From Chitinophaga filiformis (GTDB lineage: Bacteria > Bacteroidota > Bacteroidia > Chitinophagales > Chitinophagaceae), in contig NZ_CP095855.1 of the NCBI RefSeq assembly GCF_023100805.1, forward strand, positions 8,163,001-8,227,000: a DNA stretch of 64,000 nt, in the 5' to 3' direction. Position 1 is the stretch's first letter, and each line of letters opens with the position of its first letter. A program made the translations under genes and the position numbers. The notes beneath the pieces are model-generated. The model did no database searches. It had not been told where the DNA came from and saw only the letters and a list, made by a program, of their open reading frames with translations. Below are positions 35,809 to 45,048 of this stretch, in pieces.

Positions 35809-37572
35809 ATGCTAAAGACTAACTACGCCCTTTTGCTGGCAGTGACGATCTTTTCAGTCTCCTGTTCAGGACCAGGTAAACCGGCTGGAAATAGCGCTCC
35901 CGATTCGTTGCATCATCTTGTTGAACACTACTATGACGAGAAAATGGAACTCTTTCCTATGGAGGCTACCATGAATGGAGAACATCAGTACGACGGACTG
36001 TTGCAGATCGATATCAGCGATCGTTTCCGGCAAAAACTGGATAGCTTTTATACCCGCTACCAACAGGCGTTACAGGGATTTGATACTACAGTACTTAATG
36101 ATAATGACCTGATTAGCTATTCCATGCTGCAAAGGGAAATATCCGTAGGTAAGGAAGGCCTCCGCTTTCCGGATCACCTGATGCCTATCCAACAATTCTG
36201 GGGCCTCACCCTTACGCTCCCCCAATTTGGTTCAGGTACAAGCGCCCAGCCGTTTAAGAACAAAGCAGATTATGAAAAGTTCATTATGAGAATGAAAAGC
36301 TTTGCGGAATGGAGCGATACAGCTATTGCAAACATGCGGCGTGGTATGTCTGCCGGCTATGTATTACCCAAAGCGCTTGCAGTGAAAGTAATACCTCAAC
36401 TTGCAGACCTGGCGAAGAAAGATAGCAACAACGTATTTTATACGCCGCTGCGGCTCCTGCCGGCAGACATTGACAGCGCAGGCAGGAGTGAACTGCGTAT
36501 AGCCTATAAAGCAGCTATTGAGCAGTATGTACTTCCTTCCTATGCTAAACTGCATGACTTCATTGCCAATGAATACCTGCCTAAAACGCGGACCAGCAGC
36601 GGTATTGACGGCCTGCCCCAGGGAAAGGAATGGTATACATACCTCATCAGGTACTGGACAACCACTGATCTGACGCCCGATCAGATATTCTCAACCGGAG
36701 AAAAAGAAGTGGCCCGTATCAGAAGGGAAATGGATTCGGTGAAGAATAGCACCGGTTATACAGGCGACCTGCCGGCCTTTTTTAACTTCATCCGTACAGA
36801 CAAACAGTTCAGGATATTTACTACTCCCTCACAAGTGCTGGATTCCTTCAGAGCCATTGAGCAAAAGATCATGCCTGCCGTTAAACAGCTCTACGGACAT
36901 CTGCCAAAGACAAAATTTGAGATCCGCCAGACAGAAGCTTTCCGTGCAGCATCTGCCAGTGCTGAATATATGCCCGGCAATCCGGATGGCTCCCGTCCCG
37001 GCATTTTCTATGTGCCCATCCTGGATGCTACCACTTTCAATTATACAGGCATGGAATGCCTGTTCCTGCATGAGGCTATTCCCGGACATCATTTCCAGAC
37101 TTCCATACAGCAGGAAAATGACTCCCTGCCTAAATTCCGTCGTTTCAACTGGATCGGCTCCTACGGTGAAGGATATGCATTATACTGTGAAAGCCTGGGC
37201 AGGGACCTTGGCATTTACACCAATCCCTACAGTTACTTCGGTCACCTCTCAGACGAAATACATCGCGCTATCCGCCTCGTTGTGGATGTGGGAATGCATT
37301 CAAAAGGATGGACGAGGGAGCAGGCTATCAAGTACATGATGGACAACGAACCGGTGAGTGAACATGAAGCTGTGGCCGAAATAGAACGGTATATGGCTAT
37401 ACCGGGCCAGGCACTGTCTTACAAGATCGGCGAACTGAAGATCCGCGGACTGCGGGATAAATACAGCCAATCTACCGGGTTCAGTATGAAAAATTTCCAT
37501 GATGAACTGTTAAAAGATGGCTGCGTACCGCTAAGTGTGCTGGAAGAAAAAATGGCAAGACGCTTTAAGTAA
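35809..37572 (+). CDS. DUF885 family lipoprotein, putative metallopeptidase
   Basis: A 587-residue protein with a lipoprotein signal (LLLAVTIFSVSCSGPGK, cysteine near residue 20). The DUF885 hallmark FLHEAIPGHHFQTSIQ begins near residue 420 and contains the HEAxPGHH zinc-site motif (His421). Downstream GSYGEGYALYCESLGRDLGI supplies the conserved Glu, and the C-terminus has ALSYKIGELKIRGLRDKY. DUF885 proteins resemble carboxypeptidase/M32-like gluzincins; peptidase activity is inferred for most members. It stands alone between the DUF1080 terminator and a structured non-coding gap. Confidence 0.9.
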   Translation: MLKTNYALLLAVTIFSVSCSGPGKPAGNSAPDSLHHLVEHYYDEKMELFPMEATMNGEHQYDGLLQIDISDRFRQKLDSFYTRYQQALQGFDTTVLNDNDLISYSMLQREISVGKEGLRFPDHLMPIQQFWGLTLTLPQFGSGTSAQPFKNKADYEKFIMRMKSFAEWSDTAIANMRRGMSAGYVLPKALAVKVIPQLADLAKKDSNNVFYTPLRLLPADIDSAGRSELRIAYKAAIEQYVLPSYAKLHDFIANEYLPKTRTSSGIDGLPQGKEWYTYLIRYWTTTDLTPDQIFSTGEKEVARIRREMDSVKNSTGYTGDLPAFFNFIRTDKQFRIFTTPSQVLDSFRAIEQKIMPAVKQLYGHLPKTKFEIRQTEAFRAASASAEYMPGNPDGSRPGIFYVPILDATTFNYTGMECLFLHEAIPGHHFQTSIQQENDSLPKFRRFNWIGSYGEGYALYCESLGRDLGIYTNPYSYFGHLSDEIHRAIRLVVDVGMHSKGWTREQAIKYMMDNEPVSEHEAVAEIERYMAIPGQALSYKIGELKIRGLRDKYSQSTGFSMKNFHDELLKDGCVPLSVLEEKMARRFK

Positions 37573-37589
37573 CTCATCCATAATAGGTA

Positions 37590-37669
37590 GTAGTCCATAG
37601 GCGATAACCACTAACTCATAGTATTTTTTTATACTATAACAAATATGGCGGTCGTTGCCTGTGGACTAC
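37590..37669 (+). other. Nested hairpin in the gap after the DUF885 gene
   Basis: An outer stem pairs GTAGTCCATAGGC (37590-37602) with GCCTGTGGACTAC (37657-37669). It encloses ATAGTAT-T6-ATACTAT (37618-37637). Further on, ACAATCA/TGATTGT arms near 37864-37914 can form another hairpin. The 37573-37963 gap has no protein; this may be a terminator or a small structured RNA. Confidence 0.4.
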
Positions 37670-37963
37670 CCGTTTACAGACTTGTCTTTATCAGTTGTTA
37701 ACGAAAAATATACATCTGGCTTTGGGAAAAGATACTTAAATTTATAGTACGAATAGAGTCAGGAACCTTAAGGTTTTAGGTTAGTTGTCCATCAGCGATA
37801 CACAATAAAAAACAACATATCCGGAACAGACCCTCATGTCTGGCAAAAACTGGAGTAAGAAGACAATCAACAACCTTTTACCATCATTTGTTGTTTCATT
37901 TTTTTGATTGTGCTTTTATATTTTCCACCCGATTATTTTTTAACTTTTTAAGCTGCCAGTATT

Positions 37964-38314
37964 ATGTTTGACATGACCCTTAATTACTGTCTCGCATTTC
38001 CTGCTGTAACACAGGAAGAAAAATGGGATGAAGATCTGCGGTTCTCCGTTGGAGAAAAGTTATTCTGCATGATCTCCAAGAACGAGCCACATCGCGTATC
38101 CCTGAAATGCCGTCTGGAAGATTTTCATCGTCTTATTTCACAACCAGGCATCGTGCCGGCCCCATACCTGGCGCGCTACCACTGGGTGCAGATAAGAGCG
38201 CTGGATACCTTGCCTTTGCCTGAGCTGCAGTCGCTTCTTCAGAATGCGTATGATCTTGTGGTGAGTACGTTACCGCCGGAAGAACGAACCCAAATACGGA
38301 AAGAAAGAGTATAA
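37964..38314 (+). CDS. MmcQ/YjbR family protein
   Basis: A 116-residue cytosolic protein of the MmcQ/YjbR family, which has a CyaY-like fold and is often described as DNA-binding, though function is poorly defined. The family order is recognisable: LNYCLAFPAVTQEEKWDEDL, RFSVGEKLFCMISKNEPHRV, SLKCRLEDFHRLISQPGIVP, then LARYHWVQIRALDTLPLPEL and a terminal helix (LLQNAYDLVVSTLPPEERTQ). The first ATG (37964) and the one at 37973 are both possible; the latter lies closer to the conserved start. It is a single-gene unit with a terminator downstream. Confidence 0.88.
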   Translation: MFDMTLNYCLAFPAVTQEEKWDEDLRFSVGEKLFCMISKNEPHRVSLKCRLEDFHRLISQPGIVPAPYLARYHWVQIRALDTLPLPELQSLLQNAYDLVVSTLPPEERTQIRKERV

Positions 38315-38392
38315 GGGGTAATGCATTGGTGCTATTGATACATGAGGAAGTTTTGCGTATAGCGCCTGGCAGCGCCTATAATATTAAAATAG

Positions 38393-38415
38393 AATGGCTC
38401 GCTTAGCGAGCCATT
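38393..38415. terminator. Bidirectional terminator between the mmcQ-like and tauE-like genes
   Basis: AATGGCTCGC (38393-38402) pairs with GCGAGCCATT (38406-38415) around a TTA loop, and T- or A-rich DNA flanks both sides. Confidence 0.85.
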
Positions 38416-38459
38416 TGTGTTTTCTCTACTTCTAGCATATCCCCTTGTCCCCCGTTTAA

Positions 38460-39248
38460 TTATTTCCAAAGAGTATAGATAATGTCGTATAACCCGAATA
38501 TGATCAGCGTGCAGGCAAACACCTTCTCCAGCAAGGGTGACTTCATTTTCACGGCTGTTTTGGCCCCCAGGTAAGAAGAAGGAATGGCTGTCAGCGACAG
38601 TAACAATGCAATATTCCAGTCAATATGCCCCAGCCACCAATGCGCCAGCGCGCCGGGCACCGATAATAAGGCCGATAAGACAATAGAGCAGGCCAGCGCC
38701 TGCTTGATAGGCATATGCAGTTTTTTGATGAAGAAGGAGCTGAACAACACACCGCCGGCATTCGCCAGCAATCCTGACAACAGGCCAATGCCCACGGACG
38801 CCATAACGATCAGTACATGATTGCCTTCTTCTGCAGCTACCGGATGTTCTTCAACATGGCCCTTTTTACGCAGGAAAGAGAACAATAAAGAGCCGCCTAT
38901 CGATACAATGAACAAAGCGGTCAATATCATTAAGGTCTTTCCCGGAAGGAACTTGCTCAGCCACGCACCGGCCAGTGTAGCCGGTATACCGAACAGCGCT
39001 CCGGTAACGATGACCCGCCTGTTAAACAGCTTCTGGCGGCTGTATACAGTAGTTGCTGATATTGTGCTGGTAATAGCTGCCGGTAATGGTGATGCCAATG
39101 CATAGAACGGATTTACGCCTGCAAAGATCTGCAAGGCCGGCGTACTCACTGCACTTCCTCCCTTGCCCAATAAACCGGACAGATAACCCACAATAACGCC
39201 AATAACTAAAACGACCAGATAATCGGTCTGTTGCAATAATGTGATCAT
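38460..39248 (-). CDS. TauE/SafE family membrane transporter
   Basis: A 262-residue inner-membrane protein with about eight helices, belonging to the sulfite exporter/organosulfur anion transporter family. Each half starts with a family-type motif: VGYLSGLLGKGGSAVSTPAL near the N-terminus and GLLSGLLANAGGVLFSSFFI in the second half. The start at 39248 is supported by an AGGAAG ribosome-binding site 7-8 bp upstream; an in-frame ATG at 39281 would add an unrelated 11 residues. Substrate is unknown: family members move sulfite, sulfoacetate, taurine or other anions. It has a clear promoter 120 bp upstream. Confidence 0.9.
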   Translation of the reverse strand: MITLLQQTDYLVVLVIGVIVGYLSGLLGKGGSAVSTPALQIFAGVNPFYALASPLPAAITSTISATTVYSRQKLFNRRVIVTGALFGIPATLAGAWLSKFLPGKTLMILTALFIVSIGGSLLFSFLRKKGHVEEHPVAAEEGNHVLIVMASVGIGLLSGLLANAGGVLFSSFFIKKLHMPIKQALACSIVLSALLSVPGALAHWWLGHIDWNIALLLSLTAIPSSYLGAKTAVKMKSPLLEKVFACTLIIFGLYDIIYTLWK

Positions 39249-39369
39249 AAATACTTCCTTCAGCAAACAGGCCTGGTGCACAGCCCTCGCTGCTTATTAT
39301 TTGATTGGTTGGTATGTGTGAATTACAGGTATCCTCTTCAGTACATCGATGTTTTGTGGAAGGACAGTT

Positions 39370-39402
39370 CAAAGCTACAGCACTGGTACGGGTTCAACAA
39401 AA
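39370..39402 (-). promoter_or_regulatory. Promoter of the TauE/SafE gene
   Basis: The minus strand reads TTTTG, a 20-bp spacer, then TAGCTTTG (39370-39377), a near-perfect Bacteroidota promoter. It predicts a leader of about 115 nt. Confidence 0.75.
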
Positions 39403-39431
39403 TTCAGGACAGGGTGTCACTATTACTAAAA

Positions 39432-39446
39432 GTTATCGGAGATAAC
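39432..39446 (-). terminator. Weak terminator of the DUF6992-like gene
   Basis: GTTATC-TCC-GATAAC followed by TTTTAG on the minus strand, 120 bp past the stop. The 39249-39565 gap contains nothing else I recognise besides this and the tauE promoter. Confidence 0.4.
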
Positions 39447-39565
39447 CTGAAGTAATGATTTTGACAGTAGCGACTTACACGGGTGTATAACCTAGCTAGC
39501 CTACTAAATCTATGATTTGAATAAGTTCAGTATAAAAAGGCAAAAAGAGAAGATATGGGCGAATA

Positions 39566-40171
39566 TTACCAACTATATACCATTCCCACTCCCCCAGGGG
39601 CAACAGTTAACTGCAGCTCATTAAACCGCTGGAATAAGCCCTTGCCATGTGCATGATGCAGGGTGAAATTGACACCGTCATAGAGTAACAGGAAAGCACC
39701 CTGTAAGATAAACGAGTTGCCATAACCCTTCCACCGGTCATACGCCTTCCCCGTCAGTTTTAGTTTGCCCCGCTCCCGCAGGAACAATCCACCGGCTATG
39801 TAGGCCAGGTCCAGCGCTCCGTTTACCAGATAGATCTTTTCTATTTTATGCTGTTCCTGTACGCTTCCCTGCCAGTTATATTTACCAGGGTCCAACCTGC
39901 TGTTGCCAAGATAACTGGCAGTGGCAATGCCCAGGTTTACAACACCCCAGACAGCATTCATCTGGTGAAAATATTTCGCCTCTCCCCCGGCAGTACTGTT
40001 ACCGATCAGTCCTGCCGTGATGTTGGCTATTCCCCAGCCGCCCAGCACGAGCATCGCAGTTTTGGTGCTGTTGATCCGCTGTTTGTTGTATTGATAAAGA
40101 AAGGAATTATCCTGTGCTGAAGACACACCTGTAAGCAGCAGCATACATACAGAGAGGAAGAGTAGTTTCAT
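39566..40171 (-). CDS. DUF6992-like membrane-associated protein of unknown function
   Basis: A 201-residue protein with signal peptide MKLLFLSVCMLLLTGVSSAQ and several hydrophobic stretches that may be membrane helices: TAMLVLGGWGIANITAGLIG, VWGVVNLGIATASYLG, ALDLAYIAGGLFLRE and FILQGAFLLLYDGVNFTLH. This pattern fits DUF6992, a Bacteroidota family without assigned function. I used the ATG at 40171 because it opens directly into a signal peptide; an ATG at 40237 would add 22 unrelated residues and read through the ebo terminator. It lies just after the ebo cluster on the same strand but appears to be a separate transcript. Confidence 0.75.
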   Translation of the reverse strand: MKLLFLSVCMLLLTGVSSAQDNSFLYQYNKQRINSTKTAMLVLGGWGIANITAGLIGNSTAGGEAKYFHQMNAVWGVVNLGIATASYLGNSRLDPGKYNWQGSVQEQHKIEKIYLVNGALDLAYIAGGLFLRERGKLKLTGKAYDRWKGYGNSFILQGAFLLLYDGVNFTLHHAHGKGLFQRFNELQLTVAPGGVGMVYSW

Positions 40172-40195
40172 GGGGTAGTGTTTTCTGTATATACG

Positions 40196-40251
40196 GAAAA
40201 ATAAAGGGTCAGGAATTACATAAAGGCCATCCGGCATTGCAATTCCTGACC
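40196..40251 (-). terminator. Terminator of the ebo operon
   Basis: GGTCAGGAATT (minus, 40241-40251) pairs with AATTCCTGACC (40207-40217), with a small inner GCC/GGC stem, followed by CTTTATTTTTCC. It starts 12 bp after the eboF stop. Confidence 0.75.
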
Positions 40252-40262
40252 TCTATAAGAAG

Positions 40263-41630
40263 TTATCTCGTCAGCGCGTTCCAGATCACACCATAAACGT
40301 CCGTAGCAGCCAGTTCCTGGCCCTGAGGCACCCTGCCCGATATGAGTACAGGATGATTGGCTTTATCTTCCGAAATACGTCCGTGAGATCCTTTTATGAG
40401 CGTTGCATCCAGCGGTATCACGTTCATGAGGTAGCGGAAGCCCAGTTTCTTTTTCAGCAACTTGAAGCCGGCTTTTAGTTTGACCAGCGGATCGGCAGGA
40501 TTCATGAACATTTCCACCGGATCATATCCTGGTTTCTTATGAATATCTACCAGGCGGGCGAAGTCAGGCGCCTTAGCATCGTCCAGCCAGTAATAGTAGG
40601 TAAACCAGCTATTGGCATCTGCTACGAGTATCAGCTCACCACTACGTGAATGGTGCAGATGATGTTGCCGTTTGCCTTCCCTGTCAAGCACCAGTTCCAC
40701 TCCCGGGGTATTTTCCACAATACTGCGCACCTTCTTATACACAGACGGATCGTTTACATACACGTGAGCGATCTGGTGATCTGCCACCACAAATGCTTTT
40801 GAAGCACCGGCATCCAACAGCTCCAGGCCCCTTTCTTCCCTGATCTGTATCAGCCCTTCCTCACGGAAACGGCGGTTCAGGTGAATAGGGTGATTGACAT
40901 TCGTGATGCCATATTCGGATAAAATGATCACTTCGCAGCCTTTCTTCTCATAGAATTCAACCAGCTGTTTACATACCGCATCTATTTCTCCCAGCTCTTT
41001 GCTGATACGGTTGAAGTCCTGTCCGAATTTCTGCAGGCAGTAGTCCAGGTGCGGCAGATAGATCAGCGTTAATGTCGGATCGTATAAGTTATCCGTTATC
41101 ATCGACGCGTCTGCAATCCATTTTGTGGACTTGATATTGGCGCCCGGTCCCCAGAACTGGAATAAGGGGAAGGTCCCCAGCTCCTTCTGCAGATGATCCC
41201 GCAGGGATGCCGGATGAGAATAACAATCCGGCGCTTTTCTGCCATCGGCCAGGTATTGCGGACGGGGAGTGACGGAATAATCGGCAGTGGAATACATATT
41301 GTACCACCAGAACATTTTTGAGCAGGTAAAGGAAGGATCAAGGCGTTTGGCCTTGTCCCAGATCTTGGGAGCTTCTACCAGTTTGTTGGATTGCTTCCAG
41401 AATTTAACTTCACTGTCCTGTCTGTCGTACCAGCCGTTGCCGACAATACCATGTTCAGAAGGCCATTGCCCGGTAACATAAGTGCTCTGCACGGCTGTGG
41501 TCACTGCCGGCACCATGGGTTTAATGGTCGACAATTGCTGCCGGCTGACATATGACTGCAGGAAAGGTGTGTGAGAACCTATCAGGGAGGAGGAAAGCCC
41601 TACTACGTCAATTACTACTGTTTTTTTCAT
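40263..41630 (-). CDS. eboF: EboF: alkaline phosphatase-superfamily phosphodiesterase of the ebo cluster
   Basis: A 455-residue protein of the nucleotide pyrophosphatase/phosphodiesterase branch of the alkaline phosphatase superfamily, last gene of the ebo cluster. The N-terminus VVIDVVGLSS supplies the first metal-site Asp8. PAVTTAVQSTYVTGQWPSEH carries the probable nucleophile Thr44. IYLPHLDYCLQKFG and VIILSEYGITNVNHPIHL are the metal-loop equivalents, and KGSHGRIS the late His. Compared with classical enzymes, the SDHG loop is SEYG and the D-x-x-x-H loop reads DYCLQ, so metal binding may differ. There is no signal peptide, so it is likely cytosolic. It is 46 bp downstream of eboE. Confidence 0.88.
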   Translation of the reverse strand: MKKTVVIDVVGLSSSLIGSHTPFLQSYVSRQQLSTIKPMVPAVTTAVQSTYVTGQWPSEHGIVGNGWYDRQDSEVKFWKQSNKLVEAPKIWDKAKRLDPSFTCSKMFWWYNMYSTADYSVTPRPQYLADGRKAPDCYSHPASLRDHLQKELGTFPLFQFWGPGANIKSTKWIADASMITDNLYDPTLTLIYLPHLDYCLQKFGQDFNRISKELGEIDAVCKQLVEFYEKKGCEVIILSEYGITNVNHPIHLNRRFREEGLIQIREERGLELLDAGASKAFVVADHQIAHVYVNDPSVYKKVRSIVENTPGVELVLDREGKRQHHLHHSRSGELILVADANSWFTYYYWLDDAKAPDFARLVDIHKKPGYDPVEMFMNPADPLVKLKAGFKLLKKKLGFRYLMNVIPLDATLIKGSHGRISEDKANHPVLISGRVPQGQELAATDVYGVIWNALTR

Positions 41631-41676
41631 GAGAGTGGCGCCGTTAGGATATGTGGGTCAAAACCAGACGTAGGGA

Positions 41677-42891
41677 TCATTTGTTCAGCTGTTGCAATAC
41701 CCAGTGCAGTTCCCTTGATATGGACCTGTCCATGGGCAACTTCAGATCAGCCGGCAAAACATCCCAGGTGTAAGTCTCGACTTCCATGTGTTGTGTAAAT
41801 GGTTGTTTCCGTTGTAATGCTAATACTTTCTCTATATCGGAACGGGTAGATGACAATACGCCGTAACTGTCGATAAATACCGGTACATGAAAATGCGAGC
41901 GCCATTCTTCCACTGCAGGGTTGGCAGCATCTTCCAGTGCCTGCGGAAGATCCGGATAATGTATATACCCGTCTGCCTTTCGTGCAACGACCTGGTGCAA
42001 ATAGGTTGTTTCATTGAATTCACTGAAGGCATCTATCAAGGGTTTCCTTGCCTCCATCTCCGCCGGCAGCAAAGCTTTTACTGCAGCACTGATCTGTATC
42101 TTACCTACCTTTAATCCATGCTCATCCAGTTTCTTTACGACACTTTCTGCTGACTCATATACCAGTGCAAAATGACATACATCATAGCACAGCTGTACAT
42201 GTGCCTTTATGCCGGCCCTCGCCTCTTCTTCACTCATGCCAAATTTATCCTGCAGAAAAGGTACTCCATATGGCAACAGATAATTCAGGTACCAGTACAG
42301 ATATTCCTTCGAATTTTCCATCAGGCCATCAGGCTCGGGCTCAATATCCAGGTGCATCAGGGGCCCGCCTCCCCTACGGGTGCGTATCAGCTGTTCTACT
42401 ACAAGTAATACTTTGAGGGTGGCGTTTTCCATAACCGCCTCCCTTTCTGTATCGCAACGTACATGCCACAATTTATAGGTAAGTGGAGAAGTAGAGATGC
42501 CTCCTTCCATGCCTTCAGGTAACAGGGCGGCCAGCAAACGGAACAGACGGATGGTATAGGCTACCCGCTCTGCCGTTGTCCAATCCGGGGTATGTACCTG
42601 GTCTTTCACTACAGTATGATGAAACCCGCCATAGGGAAATCCGTTCATGGTAAATACATAACAGTCCTGTTCCTGCAGCCATTGTTTAAATTCAAGCAAT
42701 GCCTCTTCTTTGCTCAGTTCCAGGCTGGCGGTATTGGACAGGCGTAATCCGATGCCAAAGGGTTTATCAGGCGATACTTCCTGTTTTACTGCGGGAACGA
42801 ACTGTTTGAGCTGCTGAAAATGAGCGTGCCAGTTCTCCCCCAGATGAATGTTAGTGCAATAGGTTAAGTAAGAATGGTCAGATACTTGCAT
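41677..42891 (-). CDS. eboE: EboE: metabolite traffic protein, xylose-isomerase-like TIM barrel
   Basis: A 404-residue cytosolic protein of the EboE family, related to sugar-phosphate isomerase/AP-endonuclease-type TIM barrels. It opens HSYLTYCTNIHLGENWHAHF. Candidate metal/substrate positions are in GGPLMHLDIEPEPDGLMENS (Glu/Asp), HVQLCYDVCHFALVYE (Asp/His) and GKIQISAAVKALLP (Gln). The N-terminal NIHLGE.W segment is characteristic of the family. Its start overlaps the end of eboD by 14 bp, so the two are translationally coupled. Its reaction is unknown. In cyanobacteria the ebo cluster is needed to move the scytonemin monomer to the periplasm. Confidence 0.9.
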   Translation of the reverse strand: MQVSDHSYLTYCTNIHLGENWHAHFQQLKQFVPAVKQEVSPDKPFGIGLRLSNTASLELSKEEALLEFKQWLQEQDCYVFTMNGFPYGGFHHTVVKDQVHTPDWTTAERVAYTIRLFRLLAALLPEGMEGGISTSPLTYKLWHVRCDTEREAVMENATLKVLLVVEQLIRTRRGGGPLMHLDIEPEPDGLMENSKEYLYWYLNYLLPYGVPFLQDKFGMSEEEARAGIKAHVQLCYDVCHFALVYESAESVVKKLDEHGLKVGKIQISAAVKALLPAEMEARKPLIDAFSEFNETTYLHQVVARKADGYIHYPDLPQALEDAANPAVEEWRSHFHVPVFIDSYGVLSSTRSDIEKVLALQRKQPFTQHMEVETYTWDVLPADLKLPMDRSISRELHWVLQQLNK

Positions 42892-44041
42892 GGTTCACTT
42901 TTAAATGCGCTATGGCTTTATTCAGTAACACTTCGTCTATTACATGTACCTCAGCGCCCTGCCCTATTGCCTTCAGCAGGCAGATAGTGAGACGTCCGCC
43001 CAGGTGCTCCCTGAACTCCTGTAAGCCTTTTATAACAGGCGACGAAACACCATTCTGCATTTCCAGCAGTGAATGATAGACAGGCAGCTGCAGGTTCACC
43101 AGCAATCGCACGATCCTCTCTGCATCTGCCGCATCGATCCACCCTAACAGGGAAGAGTATACGCTGTCAACAGCTATTCCTATCGCTACAGCTTCGCCAT
43201 GACGTAATACGAAGTCTGTCAGTTGTTCCAGTTTATGAGCGCTCCAGTGCCCGAAATCCAGCGGACGTGAAGAACCGCTTTCAAACGGATCACCACTTCC
43301 TCCGATATGCGCCATATGTAAGGCAGCACACCGGTACACCAGTTCCTGCATCACGGGCAGATCGTTATTTACCAGGGCAGCGGCATTCGTCTCCAGCCAT
43401 TCAAAGAAGGCAGCGTCTTTTATTAACGCTACTTTCACTGCTTCTGATATACCTGAGCGCCAATCCTGACCAGATAACGTTGTCAGGAACTGCGCATCAT
43501 TGAACACGGCAGCCGGCGGCGCAAACGTACCGAGGAAGTTCTTCTTTCCCCTGTAATTGATACCGTTCTTTACACCTACCCCCGAATCATTTTGCGACAA
43601 TACGGTAGTTGGTATACGAATATGGCGCACTCCCCTGTGCGATACTGCGGCCACCATCCCAACCAGGTCAAGTACTGCGCCTCCGCCGATAGCTACTACA
43701 AATGAATGACGGTCTATTCCCTGTGCATCCACCTGGTCTATCAAACGATAAAAAAGTTCCTGGTCATTTTTGCAGGCTTCTCCGCCAGGTACCAGTATCA
43801 CATCTCCTGCTATCTTAAAACCCTCTATCTGTTGTAAATAAGCTGCTATTTCTGTCGCAAGCGCCGGATGGGCCCTGGCCACTCCGTCATCTAAAATGAA
43901 AAGTAGTTTCTTGGTTAGTCCCTGCGTAACCTGGGACGCCAGATAATTCCGGAATTCCGGGTTAGATGGATTAAAAAGGTACCGGGTAAAAAAGACCTTA
44001 TATGAATAATCTACGCTAAAAGTCTGTTGAATACTCTGCAT
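42878..44041 (-). CDS. eboD: EboD: 3-dehydroquinate synthase-like sugar-phosphate cyclase
   Basis: A 387-residue NAD- and zinc-dependent cyclase-like protein. The NAD loop is VVAIGGGAVLDLVGMVAAVS. The substrate/phosphate segment IPTTVLSQNDSGVGVKNGIN is followed by NFLGTFAPPAAVFNDAQFL. Metal ligands are visible as Glu in SGISEAVKVALIKD and His in LDFGHWSAHKLE and LRHGEAVAIGI, the usual Glu/His/His set. Closest named families are 3-dehydroquinate synthase and other sugar-phosphate cyclases; the ebo context, not aromatic amino-acid genes, argues for a specialised cyclitol-type product. It overlaps eboE by 14 bp and follows eboC by 104 bp. Confidence 0.9.
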   Translation of the reverse strand: MQSIQQTFSVDYSYKVFFTRYLFNPSNPEFRNYLASQVTQGLTKKLLFILDDGVARAHPALATEIAAYLQQIEGFKIAGDVILVPGGEACKNDQELFYRLIDQVDAQGIDRHSFVVAIGGGAVLDLVGMVAAVSHRGVRHIRIPTTVLSQNDSGVGVKNGINYRGKKNFLGTFAPPAAVFNDAQFLTTLSGQDWRSGISEAVKVALIKDAAFFEWLETNAAALVNNDLPVMQELVYRCAALHMAHIGGSGDPFESGSSRPLDFGHWSAHKLEQLTDFVLRHGEAVAIGIAVDSVYSSLLGWIDAADAERIVRLLVNLQLPVYHSLLEMQNGVSSPVIKGLQEFREHLGGRLTICLLKAIGQGAEVHVIDEVLLNKAIAHLKVNHASI

Positions 44042-44145
44042 GGCTAATCGCTCTGATGTTTCTTTCGTTTAATGAATCGTCAAACCAGGCCGTTAAAGTA
44101 CAAAATTTAATTGCTACGAAGAACTACGAATGACGAGCGAGGAGC

Positions 44146-45048
44146 TCAGGTCACTGCAAACGCCCTGGCCATCAATAGTGACAATGGTAATAATATCAGT
44201 ACCAGTAAAGCATGAGGCATGGTGGAAAAGGCTGCTACCCAGGCGGCATTCATCGCTATCAGGGCTATAATGCCTCCTTTTACCGCTTTTCCTATATTGG
44301 GACCGGAGGGGTCCTTCATGGCCCTGAATAAGGGCAGGTTAATCATAAGTGCGAACAGGATGACAAATGGAGCGGCTATGAGAAGATGCCCGTTCATCGC
44401 TGCCAGTACCAACACAGTACCATATACCAGCGCATAGCAAAGAGCTGCAATACGCAGCGTACGTTTACTTCCTCCATGCACCTCTCCCCTGCTGATAGCT
44501 GTCACAGCGGCAATATAGATCACCGGGATGATACCTATCCACCAGTACTTATTCAGGGTAGCCCCAACCATGCTGATTCCCATCAGCAGGTTCAACCCGC
44601 GGCATAAGCCCATATTGACCGGCCCCCAGGAGAAGTGCTTCCCCCACTTATCATATATCAGTGCAGAAGCTGCAATGCCCAATCCGAAATAACCTGTAAC
44701 ACGGCCAACCGTAAAGGCTGCCAGTATACCTACCAGCAAAAGGTAGCTTCCCAGTACAATCGCCTCGGTAAGAGAAATGACCCCGCTGGGGATCGGACGC
44801 TCAGGACGTTCCTTTTTATCCAGCTCGGCGTCCATCACATCGTTAAATACCACCCCTCCGCCATACAGTCCGATAGTTGCCAGGCACATGCACATCACGG
44901 GTAACAAATGATCAAGGTAACTTGATACCTGCGACCCCAGAAAACCGGAAATAGCAACCCCGGCCAATATATCTGCTACTGCAGTAACTATGTTGGCGGG
45001 CCGCATTAAACGTAAATATCCTAACAACTTGCTTATAATATAATTCAC
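44146..45048 (-). CDS. eboC: EboC: UbiA-like membrane prenyltransferase
   Basis: An integral membrane protein of the UbiA family with about eight helices. The first aspartate-rich motif is present as GGVVFNDVMDAELDKKERPE, the site that binds prenyl diphosphate through Mg2+; the second is not of the classic DxxxD type and lies near ISRGEVHGGSKRTL. The N-terminal YLRLMRPANIVTAVADILAG is typical. I prefer a GTG start at 45048 because GGAGAA lies about 11 bp upstream and the family begins there; a GTG at 45102 and an ATG at 45006 are alternatives. It could build or move an isoprenoid carrier for the ebo product. It is flanked by eboB and eboD. Confidence 0.88.
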   Translation of the reverse strand: MNYIISKLLGYLRLMRPANIVTAVADILAGVAISGFLGSQVSSYLDHLLPVMCMCLATIGLYGGGVVFNDVMDAELDKKERPERPIPSGVISLTEAIVLGSYLLLVGILAAFTVGRVTGYFGLGIAASALIYDKWGKHFSWGPVNMGLCRGLNLLMGISMVGATLNKYWWIGIIPVIYIAAVTAISRGEVHGGSKRTLRIAALCYALVYGTVLVLAAMNGHLLIAAPFVILFALMINLPLFRAMKDPSGPNIGKAVKGGIIALIAMNAAWVAAFSTMPHALLVLILLPLSLLMARAFAVT

